NCBI RefSeq assembly: GCF_000258175.1
Contig: NZ_JH636049.1
Coordinates: 830,982 to 894,981 of the forward strand
Origin: Saccharomonospora xinjiangensis XJ-54
GTDB lineage: Bacteria > Actinomycetota > Actinomycetes > Mycobacteriales > Pseudonocardiaceae
Direction of reading: 5' to 3'
Length of the DNA stretch: 64,000 nt
Every line of letters starts with the position of its first letter. Position 1 is the first letter of the stretch. A program made the position numbers and the translations under genes. The notes beneath the pieces are model-generated. The model had not been told where the DNA came from. It did not search any database and saw only the letters and a list, made by a program, of their open reading frames with translations. Positions 50,295 to 60,163 of this stretch are shown here, in pieces.

Positions 50295-51587
50295 ATGACC
50301 GGCACGGGTGTGGAGATCACCGGGGAGTCCGCAGGGCGGCACCGGCTGCCGATCAGGACACTGTTCGCCGCCAGTGCGGGCAACGCGCTGGAGTGGTTCG
50401 ACTGGACGATCTACGCCACCTTCAGCATCTACTTCGCGAGCGCCTTCTTCCCCGGCGATCTCGCGCAGATCAACACCTTCGCCACGTACGCACTCGCGTT
50501 CTTCTTCCGCCCGCTCGGCGGGATGATCATCGGCCGATTCGCCGATCTACGTGGGCGCAAACCAGCGATGATCTTCACGATCACGCTCATGGCAGGTGGT
50601 TCGGTGATGATCGGTGTGCTGCCGAGCTACGACCAGATCGGGTGGGGCGCGCCGCTGCTGTTGCTGCTCGCCCGTATCGCGCAGGGGCTCTCACTCGGCG
50701 GCGAGGTGTCCAACGCGTCCGCCTACCTCGCCGAGGTGGCACCCCCGGAGCGACGTGGCCGGTACTCCTCGTTCTTCTACATCTCCACCGGGACCGCCGT
50801 GCTCATCGCCTCCGTTCTCGGCTTCCTCCTCGCCCGTTCGCTGACCACCTCCCAGCTGGAGTCGTGGGGGTGGAGGCTGCCTTTCCTGCTCGGTGGTGTG
50901 CTCGGGCTCGTCGCCCTCTGGTTGCGCCGCACCCTCGACGAGACCGAACAGTTCCGCAGCAACGCCTCCGCCGCACGGCGCGTTCACCGGCCGCTGCTGA
51001 CCACACTGCGGCAGCACCCGAAGGCTGTGGGACAGCTCGTCGGGTTCACGATGCTGTCCACACTGTGCTACTACACCTTCTTCAGTGCGCTCACGCCCTT
51101 CGCCGTCAACGCGCGGGGTGCGGACGATGTGGACGTGTTCCTGGCACTGTCCATCGCGACGGCGTTGTTCGTGGCATTGCAGTACCCCATGGGCGCGCTG
51201 TCCGACCGGGTCGGCCGCAGACCGCAACTGCTGGTGTGGTCTGCGGCCACAGCGGTTCTGGTGGTGCCGCTGTCGTCCTTCGTGCAGCCGGGGCTTCTCA
51301 ACCTCCTCCTCGTGTTCTGCGTCGGGCTCGGTCTCTACACCGCGATGACCTCCATCGCGCCCGCCGTCATGAGCGAGTTGTTCCCCACGTCTCTGCGCGG
51401 ACTGGGCATCGGCGCCTGGTACAACCTGACCGTCGCGGTATTCGGCGGCACCGCGCCGTTACTGATCACGGCGCTGTCGGCGGCCGGCCTTTCCACGGCG
51501 TTCTTCGGCTACGTCGCCACGGCGGCGGTCGTCACGTTCCTGGTCGTCTGGCGCCTGCCCGAGACCAGCGGCACCCATCTGCGCTGA
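50295..51587 (+). CDS. MFS transporter, metabolite:H+ symporter (MHS) type
   Basis: A 430-residue twelve-helix transporter. [20 protein letters not shown] and [21 protein letters not shown] are hallmarks of the metabolite:H+ symporter group (citrate, alpha-ketoglutarate, shikimate and relatives). [20 protein letters not shown] carries the family's conserved acidic residues. The substrate is probably an organic acid; more cannot be said. ATG 50295 has GGGAGGG upstream. The 3' end overlaps the convergent MFS gene by 129 bases. Confidence 0.92.
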   Translation: MTGTGVEITGESAGRHRLPIRTLFAASAGNALEWFDWTIYATFSIYFASAFFPGDLAQINTFATYALAFFFRPLGGMIIGRFADLRGRKPAMIFTITLMAGGSVMIGVLPSYDQIGWGAPLLLLLARIAQGLSLGGEVSNASAYLAEVAPPERRGRYSSFFYISTGTAVLIASVLGFLLARSLTTSQLESWGWRLPFLLGGVLGLVALWLRRTLDETEQFRSNASAARRVHRPLLTTLRQHPKAVGQLVGFTMLSTLCYYTFFSALTPFAVNARGADDVDVFLALSIATALFVALQYPMGALSDRVGRRPQLLVWSAATAVLVVPLSSFVQPGLLNLLLVFCVGLGLYTAMTSIAPAVMSELFPTSLRGLGIGAWYNLTVAVFGGTAPLLITALSAAGLSTAFFGYVATAAVVTFLVVWRLPETSGTHLR

Positions 51588-52793
51588 GCGGGTGCGGTGA
51601 AGGGTCCACGCGGCGAGCGCCACACCGGCGAGGGCGAGCAGTGTGCTCACGAACAACGGAGCCCGTACTGCGGAACCGCCCGCGAGGCCGATGCCTCCAA
51701 GCCACGGCCCCACCGCCGCGCCGACGTTGAACGCGGCCGTCGCCAGGCCACTGCCTACCGTCGGCGCCCTTTCGGCCACGGCCAGCGCACGCGCGATCAG
51801 CGTCGCGCCCACCGCGAACGAGAGGGCGCCCTGGAGGAACACCGCCGTCAGCGCGGGCACCGGTGACGACATCGTCGTGGCGGGGAAGGCAAGGAACACC
51901 CAGCCGGCGACGAGTGCGGCACCGCCACCGACGAGCACGCGCCCCGGCCACGCGTCGGCCGTACGGCCTGCCGCCGTGACTCCGGCGAACGCGCCCAGCC
52001 CGAACAGCGCCAGCACCACCGGCACCCACATCGTGGGAAGATCGAGGGCCTCCGTCGCGATCGGCCCCAGGAACGTGAACGAGGCGAACGTGGCCCCGTT
52101 GACAAGAGCGCCTGCCAGCAACGTCAGCAGCAGCTTCGGGTCACGAAGTACGGACCATTCGGATCGTGCGCTCGGCTTCGCTTCCGCACCGCCACCGTCC
52201 GGCACGGTTCGCGTGATCGCCACGAGCGCGGGCGCGGACAGGGCCGCCACCGCCCAGAACGCCGCTCTCCATCCCCACAGCTGACCGAGCACCGCACCGG
52301 CAGGTACTCCGACGACGCACGCGAGAGTGGTCCCCGACAGCAGGATGGAGGTGGCCCTCGCCCTGGACTCCGGCGTCACCATGGCCGCCGCGGATGCCAG
52401 CGCGACGGCGAGGAAACCGGCGTTCGCGAGCGCGCCGACCACCCGCGTGGCCACCAGGACGGCGAAGTCGGTGCTCAGTGCCCCGACGACGTGCACGACC
52501 AGGAAAGTACCGAGAAAACCCAGTAGGGCTTTGCGGCGCGACCAGCGGAGACTGAGTGTGGCCATGGCCGGTGCGCCGACGATCATTCCGACGGCGAAGG
52601 CGGACGTGAGCAGGCCAGCGGTGGCCACTGACACGTCGAGATCGGTGGCGATTCCCGCCACGAGGCCCGACAGCATGAATTCGGAGGTGCCCTGGGCGAA
52701 CACAGCCAGCCCGAGCAGGTACAACACGTGTGGCACGACGACTCCAGACGACGTCACGGAAAGCGTGGTGACAGTCGGCGTGGATCCGTCCAC
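51459..52793 (-). CDS. MFS transporter, Cmx/CmlR-like efflux type
   Basis: A 444-residue transporter with twelve transmembrane segments, resembling actinobacterial chloramphenicol-efflux proteins (Cmx/CmlR): YLLGLAVFAQGTSEFMLSGL, AGLLTSAFAVGMIVGAPAMA and GALANAGFLAVALASAAAMV. Drug specificity is not shown by the sequence. The hydrophilic C-terminal tail after about residue 408 ([19 protein letters not shown]) is encoded antisense to the end of the MHS transporter gene. Start GTG 52793 is uncertain; an internal GTG just before VVPHVLYLLGLA is possible. Confidence 0.88.
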   Translation of the reverse strand: MDGSTPTVTTLSVTSSGVVVPHVLYLLGLAVFAQGTSEFMLSGLVAGIATDLDVSVATAGLLTSAFAVGMIVGAPAMATLSLRWSRRKALLGFLGTFLVVHVVGALSTDFAVLVATRVVGALANAGFLAVALASAAAMVTPESRARATSILLSGTTLACVVGVPAGAVLGQLWGWRAAFWAVAALSAPALVAITRTVPDGGGAEAKPSARSEWSVLRDPKLLLTLLAGALVNGATFASFTFLGPIATEALDLPTMWVPVVLALFGLGAFAGVTAAGRTADAWPGRVLVGGGAALVAGWVFLAFPATTMSSPVPALTAVFLQGALSFAVGATLIARALAVAERAPTVGSGLATAAFNVGAAVGPWLGGIGLAGGSAVRAPLFVSTLLALAGVALAAWTLHRTRSAQMGAAGLGQAPDDQERDDRRRGDVAEERRGKAGRRQRRDQ

Positions 52794-53033
52794 TACGGAC
52801 TTCGCAGGGAAACACTCGCACGCCGGGGCATCACCACGAAAGGGCGGAAGCCGAAGCCGGTCGCCACGAGCGACGGTGCGACGTCATTTCCCCGCGAGCG
52901 CGAGAGGCAGGCGAGGTTCAGTCGGCACGCGAAGCCACCGGAGCGACCGGTGGCTCGGGTCTGGATGCCTCGGGGCTGGACACAGCGCGAGCGTAGCAGG
53001 CCCCGTGCCGGCCCGTGATCCGGTTTTCGTTCG

Positions 53034-53138
53034 CGCCGAGCACGCGTACAGGAAGTGCGAAGACGTGGACATCGACTGCGGACACCCGTACGGGAAGTGC
53101 AGGCACCCGTGCACAGGGTGCGGACACGGTGGATGGGC
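53034..53138. repeat. 21-bp-period repeat array C
   Basis: Five consecutive 21-bp units start at 53034, 53055, 53076, 53097 and 53118; the 53076 unit carries the perfect CCCGTACGGG core. The array ends one base before the proB stop codon. The remaining 52794-53033 up to the MFS start contains no gene that I can support. Same family and orientation as array B, opposite to array A. Confidence 0.88.
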
Positions 53139-53139
53139 G

Positions 53140-54255
53140 TCAGCGGCGACGACGCACGGGCACCAGGTCATCGGCGTGGACGACCTCGCGGCGTTGCTCC
53201 GGCGGGAGTTCGTGGGAGGAGCGGCCGATGAGCTCAGGTAGCTCGGTGACGTCGAAGGCCACGACGCCGCGTGCCACGACGACCTGCTCCTGGTTCACCA
53301 GGTCCACGACGTCACCGGCCTGGAAGTCCCCGTCCACCCCGACGATGCCCGCCGCCAGCAGCGAGCGGCGGTGTCGCACCACGGCCGTGACGGCACCGTC
53401 GTCCAGCAGGAGCCTTCCGCGCGAACCCGCCGCGTACCCGAGCCAGAACCGGCGCGCGGACATCCGGGCCGGCGCGTGCGTGAACGCCGTGCCGACCCCG
53501 GCTTCCCCCAGCGCCGAACGCGCCTGCTCGGCCGCGGCGATCAGCACCGGAATCCCGGCAGCCGCGGCCGTTCGTGCGGCGGCGACCTTGGACATCATGC
53601 CGCCCGTTCCCAGCCCTGAGCTGGACCGGCCGACGGCGAGGCCCTCCAAATCGGATTCCGACGTCACCTCGGCTATCTTGCGCGTTCCTCCAGCCCGGGG
53701 ATCACCGTCGTACAGAGCGTCCACATCGGACAGCAGGACGAGACCGTCGGCGCCGATCAGGTGAGCGACGAGCGAGGCGAGCCTGTCGTTGTCGCCGAAC
53801 CGGATCTCCTCGGTGGCGACGGTGTCGTTCTCGTTCACCACCGGCACCGCGCCAAGCGCCAACAGCCGGGAGAACGTGCGCTGGGCGTTGCGGTAATGCG
53901 CTCGCCTCACCACGTCGTCGGAGGTCAGCAGCACCTGCCCCACGGTGAGCGAGTACCGGCCGAACGACTCGGCGTAGGCATGAGCGAGGGCGAGCTGCCC
54001 GACGCTCGCGGCGGCCTGCTGTGTCGCGAGGTCCTTCGGGCGCGCACTCAGCGACAACGGCGCCAGCCCCGCACCGATGGCGCCCGAGGACACCAGCACG
54101 ATCTGCGTCCCGCGCTCCACCCGCTGGGCGATGGCATCGACGAGCGCGTCCAGCCGTGCGACGTCGAGCCCGCTTCCCGCCGTGGTCAGCGCCGACGAGC
54201 CGACCTTCACGACAAGACGCCCGGCACGGGCGATGGCGGCCCGCACCTCACTCAT
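53140..54255 (-). CDS. proB: Glutamate 5-kinase
   Basis: A 371-residue enzyme of proline synthesis that phosphorylates glutamate. The amino acid kinase domain begins [20 protein letters not shown], with [15 protein letters not shown] and [40 protein letters not shown] is present. The C-terminal PUA domain ([20 protein letters not shown]) mediates feedback control. ATG 54255 overlaps the obgE end by eight bases. Repeat array C follows its stop immediately. Confidence 0.97.
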   Translation of the reverse strand: MSEVRAAIARAGRLVVKVGSSALTTAGSGLDVARLDALVDAIAQRVERGTQIVLVSSGAIGAGLAPLSLSARPKDLATQQAAASVGQLALAHAYAESFGRYSLTVGQVLLTSDDVVRRAHYRNAQRTFSRLLALGAVPVVNENDTVATEEIRFGDNDRLASLVAHLIGADGLVLLSDVDALYDGDPRAGGTRKIAEVTSESDLEGLAVGRSSSGLGTGGMMSKVAAARTAAAAGIPVLIAAAEQARSALGEAGVGTAFTHAPARMSARRFWLGYAAGSRGRLLLDDGAVTAVVRHRRSLLAAGIVGVDGDFQAGDVVDLVNQEQVVVARGVVAFDVTELPELIGRSSHELPPEQRREVVHADDLVPVRRRR

Positions 54256-55738
54256 CGGCGCCCTCGGCAGGCTCACCCGTCCCCGGGTCCCCGGAGTCGT
54301 CCGCGACGTCGTCGGGGGTCCCCTCCCGACGCAGCCTGCGAGCTTCCTTCCGCTCGGCAGCGGTCACCCTGTCGGACCGTTCGAGCCGAGGATCGGTGCC
54401 GCGTCCGGTCAGCGTGCTCACCACACCCGGGGTCGAGGGTTCCCAGTCGAACGTGACCCCTGCGATGGTGACCGGGCATCCCGGCTCGGCACCGAGCCGC
54501 GCCAATCGATCCTCCACACCGAGACGGTTCAGCCGGTCGGCGAGATAGCCCACGGCCTCGTCGTTGGCGAAGTTCGTCTGCCGGATCCACCGCTCGGGTT
54601 TGGCGCCCCGCACGATGAACCCGCCCTCCTCCTCCGGATCGGGTTCGACCGTGAACCCGCCGTCGTCCACGGCCTTCGGGGTCACCACGACCTTCGTCGG
54701 TGTCGGCGCTGGCTGCGACGCGCGATAGGACTCAACGATCTCGCCGAGAGCGTAGGTAAGCTCGCTGAGGCCCTTGTGCGCGACGGTGGAGATCTCGAAG
54801 ACCCGCAGGCCGCGCGCCTCGAACTCCGGCCTCACCAGTTCGGCCAGCTCGGCGGCGTCCGGCACATCGATCTTGTTGAGCACCACGATTCGCGGGCGGG
54901 TGGCCAGATCACCCCCGAGCGCGGGGGTGTACCGGGACAGCTCCTCCTCCAGAGCATCGACGTCGGACACCGGATCGCGGCCCGGCTCATAGGTGGCGCA
55001 GTCCACCACGTGCACGAGCACGGCGCACCGTTCGATGTGACGCAGGAAGTCGAGGCCGAGTCCCTTGCCCTGGCTGGCGCCGGGAATGAGCCCCGGCACG
55101 TCGGCCATCGTGAACACCACGTCACCTGCCGTCACGACGCCCAGGTTCGGCACCAGCGTCGTGAACGGATAGTCCGCGATCTTCGGTTTGGCCGCCGACA
55201 GCACGGAGATCAGCGACGACTTCCCTGCCGAGGGGAAGCCGAGCAGGCCGACGTCGGCCACCGACCGCAGTTCGAGGACGAGGTCTCGCTGCTCACCGGG
55301 TTCCCCCAGCAACGCGAACCCGGGGGCCTTGCGGGCCTTCGACGCGAGCGCGGCATTGCCGAGCCCACCGCGACCGCCCTGCGCGGCCACGAACCGGGTT
55401 CCCTCACCGATGAGATCTGCCAGTACCTCGCCGTCCTCGGTGAGCACGACGGTGCCGTCGGGAACCCGCAGTTCCAGCGTCTCACCCGCGGCACCGCTGC
55501 GGTGACCACCCTGGCCCTGCTTGCCGTTGCCGCCTCGCGCGTGCGGGCGGAAGTGGAAGTCCAGCAGCGTGTGCACCCCGGAATCGACGACGAGCACCAC
55601 ATCACCACCGTGGCCGCCGTTGCCGCCGTCGGGCCCGCCGAGTGGCTTGAACTTCTCACGGTGCACCGACGCGCAGCCGTTCCCGCCGTCGCCCGCGGCG
55701 ACATGAATCACCGCGCGATCCACGAATCGGGATGCCAT
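54248..55738 (-). CDS. obgE: Obg GTPase (CgtA)
   Basis: A 496-residue essential GTPase in ribosome maturation and stress response. The glycine-rich Obg fold ([38 protein letters not shown]) is followed by the G domain with [40 protein letters not shown] and LNKIDVPDA, then a C-terminal OCT domain. An acidic tail ends the protein. ATG 55738 ([10 protein letters not shown]) is used. It is followed by proB with overlap, as in mycobacteria. Confidence 0.98.
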   Translation of the reverse strand: MASRFVDRAVIHVAAGDGGNGCASVHREKFKPLGGPDGGNGGHGGDVVLVVDSGVHTLLDFHFRPHARGGNGKQGQGGHRSGAAGETLELRVPDGTVVLTEDGEVLADLIGEGTRFVAAQGGRGGLGNAALASKARKAPGFALLGEPGEQRDLVLELRSVADVGLLGFPSAGKSSLISVLSAAKPKIADYPFTTLVPNLGVVTAGDVVFTMADVPGLIPGASQGKGLGLDFLRHIERCAVLVHVVDCATYEPGRDPVSDVDALEEELSRYTPALGGDLATRPRIVVLNKIDVPDAAELAELVRPEFEARGLRVFEISTVAHKGLSELTYALGEIVESYRASQPAPTPTKVVVTPKAVDDGGFTVEPDPEEEGGFIVRGAKPERWIRQTNFANDEAVGYLADRLNRLGVEDRLARLGAEPGCPVTIAGVTFDWEPSTPGVVSTLTGRGTDPRLERSDRVTAAERKEARRLRREGTPDDVADDSGDPGTGEPAEGADE

Positions 55739-55777
55739 TGGGGCCGCCTTCCTGGGCAAATAACACCTGTGACAGCA

Positions 55778-55822
55778 AAACGAGGGACGGGGCCGGAGGT
55801 GTTCCGGGCCCGTCCCTCGTTT
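55778..55822. terminator. Strong hairpin between rpmA and obgE
   Basis: AAACGAGGGACGGG (55778-55791) and CCCGTCCCTCGTTT (55809-55822) give a perfect 14-bp stem with a 17-base loop. On the minus strand the stem ends in GTTTTGC, so it looks like an intrinsic terminator or attenuator after rplU-rpmA that would reduce read-through into obgE-proB. Confidence 0.8.
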
Positions 55823-55848
55823 CGAGTAGCGTGCGCTGGCCGGGCCGG

Positions 55849-56106
55849 TCAGGCCTCGACCGGCACGATGTTGACCGTCTTGCGGCCACGCTTCGTGCCG
55901 AACTCCACCGAGCCCGGAGCAAGAGCGAACAGAGTGTCGTCTCCTCCACGGCCGACGTTCACGCCGGGGTGGAACTTGGTGCCGCGCTGACGGACGATGA
56001 TCTCGCCCGCCTTCACGACCTGACCGCCAAACCGCTTGACACCGAGGTACTTCGGGTTGGAGTCACGGCCGTTGCGAGAGCTGGACGCGCCCTTCTTGTG
56101 TGCCAT
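55849..56106 (-). CDS. rpmA: 50S ribosomal protein L27
   Basis: An 85-residue basic protein of the large subunit near the peptidyl-transferase centre. It begins [19 protein letters not shown] and carries [20 protein letters not shown] and [15 protein letters not shown], the standard L27 pattern without a cleavable N-terminal extension. Fifteen bases separate it from rplU. Confidence 0.98.
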   Translation of the reverse strand: MAHKKGASSSRNGRDSNPKYLGVKRFGGQVVKAGEIIVRQRGTKFHPGVNVGRGGDDTLFALAPGSVEFGTKRGRKTVNIVPVEA

Positions 56107-56121
56107 GGCTGGTCAGGTTCC

Positions 56122-56436
56122 TCACTTGTTGATGCCGGTGACCTCAAGGCGGGTCAGCTGCTGCCGGTGACCCTGGCGCTTGTGGTAGCCGGTCTTGTTC
56201 TTGAACTTGTGGATGCGGATCTTCGGGCCCTTGGTCTGCTCGACGATCTTGCCCGTCACCGAGACCTTCGCCAGCGCGTCGGCGTCCGTCGTGACCTTGC
56301 CGTCGTCAACCACCATCACGGCGGGAAGGGTGTGCTCGGTGCCCGGCTCGCCGTCGAGCTTCTCGACCTCGACGACATCGCCGACGGCGACCTTGTACTG
56401 CTTGCCGCCGGTCTTGACGACTGCATACGCCGACAC
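56122..56436 (-). CDS. rplU: 50S ribosomal protein L21
   Basis: A 104-residue large-subunit protein. [20 protein letters not shown] at the N terminus and [20 protein letters not shown] followed by [14 protein letters not shown] are typical of L21. GTG 56436 is preceded by AGGAGA. A TACCCT element about 65-70 bases upstream, after the rne hairpin, may be the -10 box of an own promoter. Confidence 0.97.
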   Translation of the reverse strand: MSAYAVVKTGGKQYKVAVGDVVEVEKLDGEPGTEHTLPAVMVVDDGKVTTDADALAKVSVTGKIVEQTKGPKIRIHKFKNKTGYHKRQGHRQQLTRLEVTGINK

Positions 56437-56528
56437 GGAAGTCTCCTGATTACTCGACTACTAAATTGGGGCTACGACGACCCGCCAGGTCGCGGGCCGT
56501 CTTACAGGGTACTGAGTGCTCTCCGGCA

Positions 56529-56565
56529 GCGGCGCACCGGGGTCGCGTGGGATCCGGTGCGCCGC
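56529..56565. terminator. Hairpin downstream of rne
   Basis: A 12-bp perfect stem built on GGCGCACCGG (56531-56540) and CCGGTGCGCC (56554-56563), loop 13 bases, lies just after the rne stop and before rplU on the minus strand. It could end the rne transcript or protect its 3' end; no T-run follows. Confidence 0.55.
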
Positions 56566-56575
56566 GACGGGTTCC

Positions 56576-59500
56576 TCAGCCGTTGTCCCTGGCGGGCACC
56601 GGTGGCCCTGCGGGACGGCTCGCGGCGCGGCGCGGCCGCCGCGCCACCCTCTGCGCGGGAGCGGGGATCACCGGTTCCTCGTCTCGTGTTGCGGGCCGAG
56701 CGTGTTCCGCCGGCTTCTCCTTCGCGGGCTCCGCGCGCTCCGGCGCGGGAGGCACGGCGCCGTTACGGTGTTCGACGGGCTCGCGCGTGGCCTCGGGCCT
56801 GCCTGCGCCGGTTTCCCGGGACTCCGCGCGACTCTCGTCCGGCTCCCGGGGAGTCCGGGGCTCCGTGGCCTTCTGTTCCTGCGGAGCCTCGGCGGATTTC
56901 GTGGCGACGACCTTGGAGGCATTGGCCACGGCCTGCACCGCGGACACCACCGACTCACGCTGTTCCGGGGTGGGAACCTGCGGAGCCTGCTCGGCGCTCT
57001 TCGCGGCCTCCTGCTCGGCGGCCTTCGCCGCCTTGCGCGAACGGCGGGACGTGTGCTGGCCACCCTGGTGTGCTCCGTGATGACCGTGGTTCGCGCCGCC
57101 CCCACCGTGCCCGTTGCCGCGCTGCGGTTCCGTCGAAACGATCACGCCACGGCCCTTGCAGTGCTCGCAGGTGGTGGAGAACGCCTCCAGCAGGCCCGTG
57201 CCGACGCGCTTGCGCGTCATCTGCACCAGTCCCAGCGACGTCACCTCCGCGACCTGATGGCGCGTGCGGTCGCGCCCAAGGCACTCGGTGAGCCTGCGCA
57301 GCACCAGCTCACGGTTCGACTCCAGCACCATGTCGATGAAGTCGATCACGATGATGCCGCCGATGTCCCTCAGGCGGAGCTGCCGCACGATCTCCTCAGC
57401 CGACTCCAGGTTGTTCCTGGTGACCGTCTCTTCGAGGTTTCCACCGGAGCCGGTGAACTTGCCCGTGTTGACATCGATCACCGTCATCGCCTCGGTGCGG
57501 TCGATCACCAGGTAGCCGCCGGACGGCAGCCACACCTTGCGGTCGAGCGCCTTCATGAGCTGTTCGTCGATCCGGTAGTCAGCGAACACGTCCCCGGTAC
57601 CCACGTACCGCTTGACGCGGTCGAGCAGGTCCGGCGCGACGTGCTCGACGTAGGAGCGGATGGTCTCCCACGCCGTGCTGCCCTGGATCTCCAGCTTGCT
57701 GAAGTCCTCGGTGAACAGGTCACGGACCACCTTCACCAGCAGGTCCGGCTCCTCGTACAGCAGAACGGGGGCGCTGCCCTTCTTACCGTTCGCCGCGTCG
57801 GCCTTCTCCTTGATGACCTGCCACTGCGCCTCCAGCCTGCGGACGTCCCTGGCGAGCTCGGCCTCGGTGACGCCCTCGGAAGCCGTCCGGATGATCACAC
57901 CGGCGTCGGTGGGGACGATCCGCTTGAGGATGTCCTTGAGTCTGCGTCGCTCGTTCTCGGGGAGCTTCCGCGAGATGCCGGTGGCACCACCGGACGGCAC
58001 GTACACGAGGAACCTGCCAGGCAGGGAGATCTGCGTGGTCAGACGCGCGCCCTTGTGACCGACGGGGTCCTTGGTCACCTGCACGAGCACGTGGTCGCCG
58101 CTGGACAGCGCCTGCTCGATCTTGCGGGCCTTGCCTTCGAGGCCGGCCGCGTCCCAATCGACCTCACCGGCGTACAGCACGGCGTTGCGTCCACGCCCGA
58201 TGTCGATGAACGCCGCCTCCATGGAGGGCAGCACGTTCTGCACCCTGCCGAGGTAGACGTTGCCGACGATCGAGCCTGTGCCTGCCGAGGTGACGAAGTG
58301 CTCGACGAGCACGCCGTCCTCGAGGACACCGATCTGGGTCGAGTCGCCGCGTTCGGCCACCACCATGGTGCGCTCGACCGACTCACGCCTCGCGAGGAAC
58401 TCCGACTCCGACAGGATCGGGGCGCGCCTGCGACCTGCTTCCCTGCCGTCGCGGCGGCGCTGGCGCTTGGCCTCCAGCCGTGTCGAGCCCCGCACGCTGC
58501 GGACGCCGTCCTCCGCCTTGCCCTCCTTCTCCTCGGCGGGCTTGGACTCCCTGACGTGCACGACCGTGTTCGGCGGGTCGTCCGAGGCAGCGGCTTCGGC
58601 GTGGTCGTCGTCACCGCTCTTGCGGCGGCGACGTCGGCGGCGGCGCCTGCTGGCCGTTTCCGTCTCCGCCTGTTCCTTGTGTTCCCCTGCGCCGTTCTCC
58701 TGCTTGGCCTGCGGCTCTTCGTCGGGGGTCGTGTCCTCGTCCGGCTGCTCGGACTCCGGCGAATGCTGCTGTTCGTCACCCGTGCCCGCGTCATCACCGC
58801 CCTTGCCCCTGCCCCGGCCTCGGCGACCCCGCCGACGGCGCCGTCGGCTGCCGCCCTCGCCATCGCCGTCGCCGTCACCGTCGGCTGTCCGGTCCTGGTC
58901 GTGCTCGGTCTCGCTCTCCGCGGCCTCACCGGTGTCCTGCTGCGCCGGGGTGACAGGGGCTGCTGCCACCGTGACCGGATCGGGCGGGAGGAACAGCGGC
59001 GAGGGCGCCGCGAAGATCGGGGTGTGCGGCGGTGTGGGCTCCTGCGCCCGCACGGGTGGCGTGAGTGCGGGTGGGGTGAGCGCCTGCGGCGTCGCCGCGG
59101 CGAACGGCGCCGTCGGCGGGGGCACCGTGGCCGCCCGGCGCGGGGCCTCCCGCTCCGGCTCCATGCCGCCCGGCACAGCAGCAGCCTCGCCGCCCTGCTG
59201 CGCCTCCCTCTCCTTCACATCGGCTCGCACCGGCTCACCTGCGGTTCCGGTACCGGCTTCCGTCCCGATCCCCGGCGATGGTCGCTCGCTGTCCCGCGTC
59301 CTCACCGGCGCTTCGGTGTCCGCCACGCCGCCGGTGCTGTCTGTTCCGCCGGTGCTGTCCGCGCTGCCTTCGGCCGCCGGTACCGCTGCCTTCGCCCCGG
59401 GCTCCTCGGCGTGCCCTTCGGTTTCCGTGGTGGCCCCCGGTTGCGCGGTCGCCCCGAGTGCCTCCGCCACCCGCACGGCGACGTCCTTCGCGACGCCCGA

Positions 59501-59683
59501 CTGCGGGCTTCGCGCGGTGTGGCCGAGCTGCGCCAATGTGGCGAGCACCTCACGGCTGCTGGTACCCAGCACCTTGGCCAGCACGTGAACCCGGGTCTTG
59601 TCCGGGAGTTCGGCCAGCGCACGCGCGGTGGGTGTGGCGGCAGTCCCGCCAGCGTTCTCGGCGGGTGTCTCCGCGTTCGACAT
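56576..59683 (-). CDS. rne: Ribonuclease E/G with N-terminal IF2_N-like domain
   Basis: A 1035-residue endoribonuclease for mRNA decay and rRNA processing. Residues about 28-62 (TRVHVLAKVLGTSSREVLAT) look like an IF2_N domain. Residues 65-430 are low complexity: acidic and Pro-rich stretches interrupted by Arg runs (280-293, 346-354). The catalytic core starts about residue 430, with the S1 domain (IVGNVYLGRVQNVLPSMEAA), the DNase-I-like site IIVIDFIDMVLESNREL and the zinc-link CEHCKGRGVI. A C-terminal basic/acidic tail follows. ATG 59683 has GGAGGAG upstream. The tails probably scaffold other RNA-decay proteins. Confidence 0.97.
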   Translation of the reverse strand: MSNAETPAENAGGTAATPTARALAELPDKTRVHVLAKVLGTSSREVLATLAQLGHTARSPQSGVAKDVAVRVAEALGATAQPGATTETEGHAEEPGAKAAVPAAEGSADSTGGTDSTGGVADTEAPVRTRDSERPSPGIGTEAGTGTAGEPVRADVKEREAQQGGEAAAVPGGMEPEREAPRRAATVPPPTAPFAAATPQALTPPALTPPVRAQEPTPPHTPIFAAPSPLFLPPDPVTVAAAPVTPAQQDTGEAAESETEHDQDRTADGDGDGDGEGGSRRRRRRGRRGRGRGKGGDDAGTGDEQQHSPESEQPDEDTTPDEEPQAKQENGAGEHKEQAETETASRRRRRRRRRKSGDDDHAEAAASDDPPNTVVHVRESKPAEEKEGKAEDGVRSVRGSTRLEAKRQRRRDGREAGRRRAPILSESEFLARRESVERTMVVAERGDSTQIGVLEDGVLVEHFVTSAGTGSIVGNVYLGRVQNVLPSMEAAFIDIGRGRNAVLYAGEVDWDAAGLEGKARKIEQALSSGDHVLVQVTKDPVGHKGARLTTQISLPGRFLVYVPSGGATGISRKLPENERRRLKDILKRIVPTDAGVIIRTASEGVTEAELARDVRRLEAQWQVIKEKADAANGKKGSAPVLLYEEPDLLVKVVRDLFTEDFSKLEIQGSTAWETIRSYVEHVAPDLLDRVKRYVGTGDVFADYRIDEQLMKALDRKVWLPSGGYLVIDRTEAMTVIDVNTGKFTGSGGNLEETVTRNNLESAEEIVRQLRLRDIGGIIVIDFIDMVLESNRELVLRRLTECLGRDRTRHQVAEVTSLGLVQMTRKRVGTGLLEAFSTTCEHCKGRGVIVSTEPQRGNGHGGGGANHGHHGAHQGGQHTSRRSRKAAKAAEQEAAKSAEQAPQVPTPEQRESVVSAVQAVANASKVVATKSAEAPQEQKATEPRTPREPDESRAESRETGAGRPEATREPVEHRNGAVPPAPERAEPAKEKPAEHARPATRDEEPVIPAPAQRVARRPRRAASRPAGPPVPARDNG

Positions 59684-60163
59684 ACATCTCCTCCGCCCCC
59701 GGGCGCGTTCATCACGCGGCCGCACAGGAGCCGTTCTCTGTTGTGTACCGCCCTGGTGAGGTCACCGAGACGGAAATCCTTGCCTTGCATGTCACCGGAG
59801 GGCCGGACGAACCGGCACGGACCCCCGATGACGGGTCCCGCGACGACGAACCGGTTCGACCTCCAACGCCCCGCAAAGCGTCGCCACGTCGTCGAGCCGC
59901 CCGACACAGGATGTGGGTGGCGGCGACCAACGCGCGGTTTTCCCAGCGCATCGCCGGGTCGCCCTGAGCTGTCCGCCACCTCGTCGGCGGCGATGCCAAC
60001 CCGGCAACCGACATCCAGTATCCCACATGGCCCGGCTGTCATCGTTCGCGTTCGGCAACGAGTGCGACTCGACGTGCCCGTTCGTTCGGCTTGTCGGCCT
60101 CTGACCTGCTCGTTACCGTGCGCAGACGGGGACACGACACGCGCGGACGTGACGGAGGTGGGC
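59684..60163. other. Divergent intergenic region between rne and subtilase
   Basis: 480 bases with no gene I can support; open frames here are short and lack ribosome binding sites or motifs. It must contain the rne promoter and 5' leader on the minus strand and the promoter of the subtilase gene on the plus strand. I see no clear -10/-35 pair. Confidence 0.4.
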
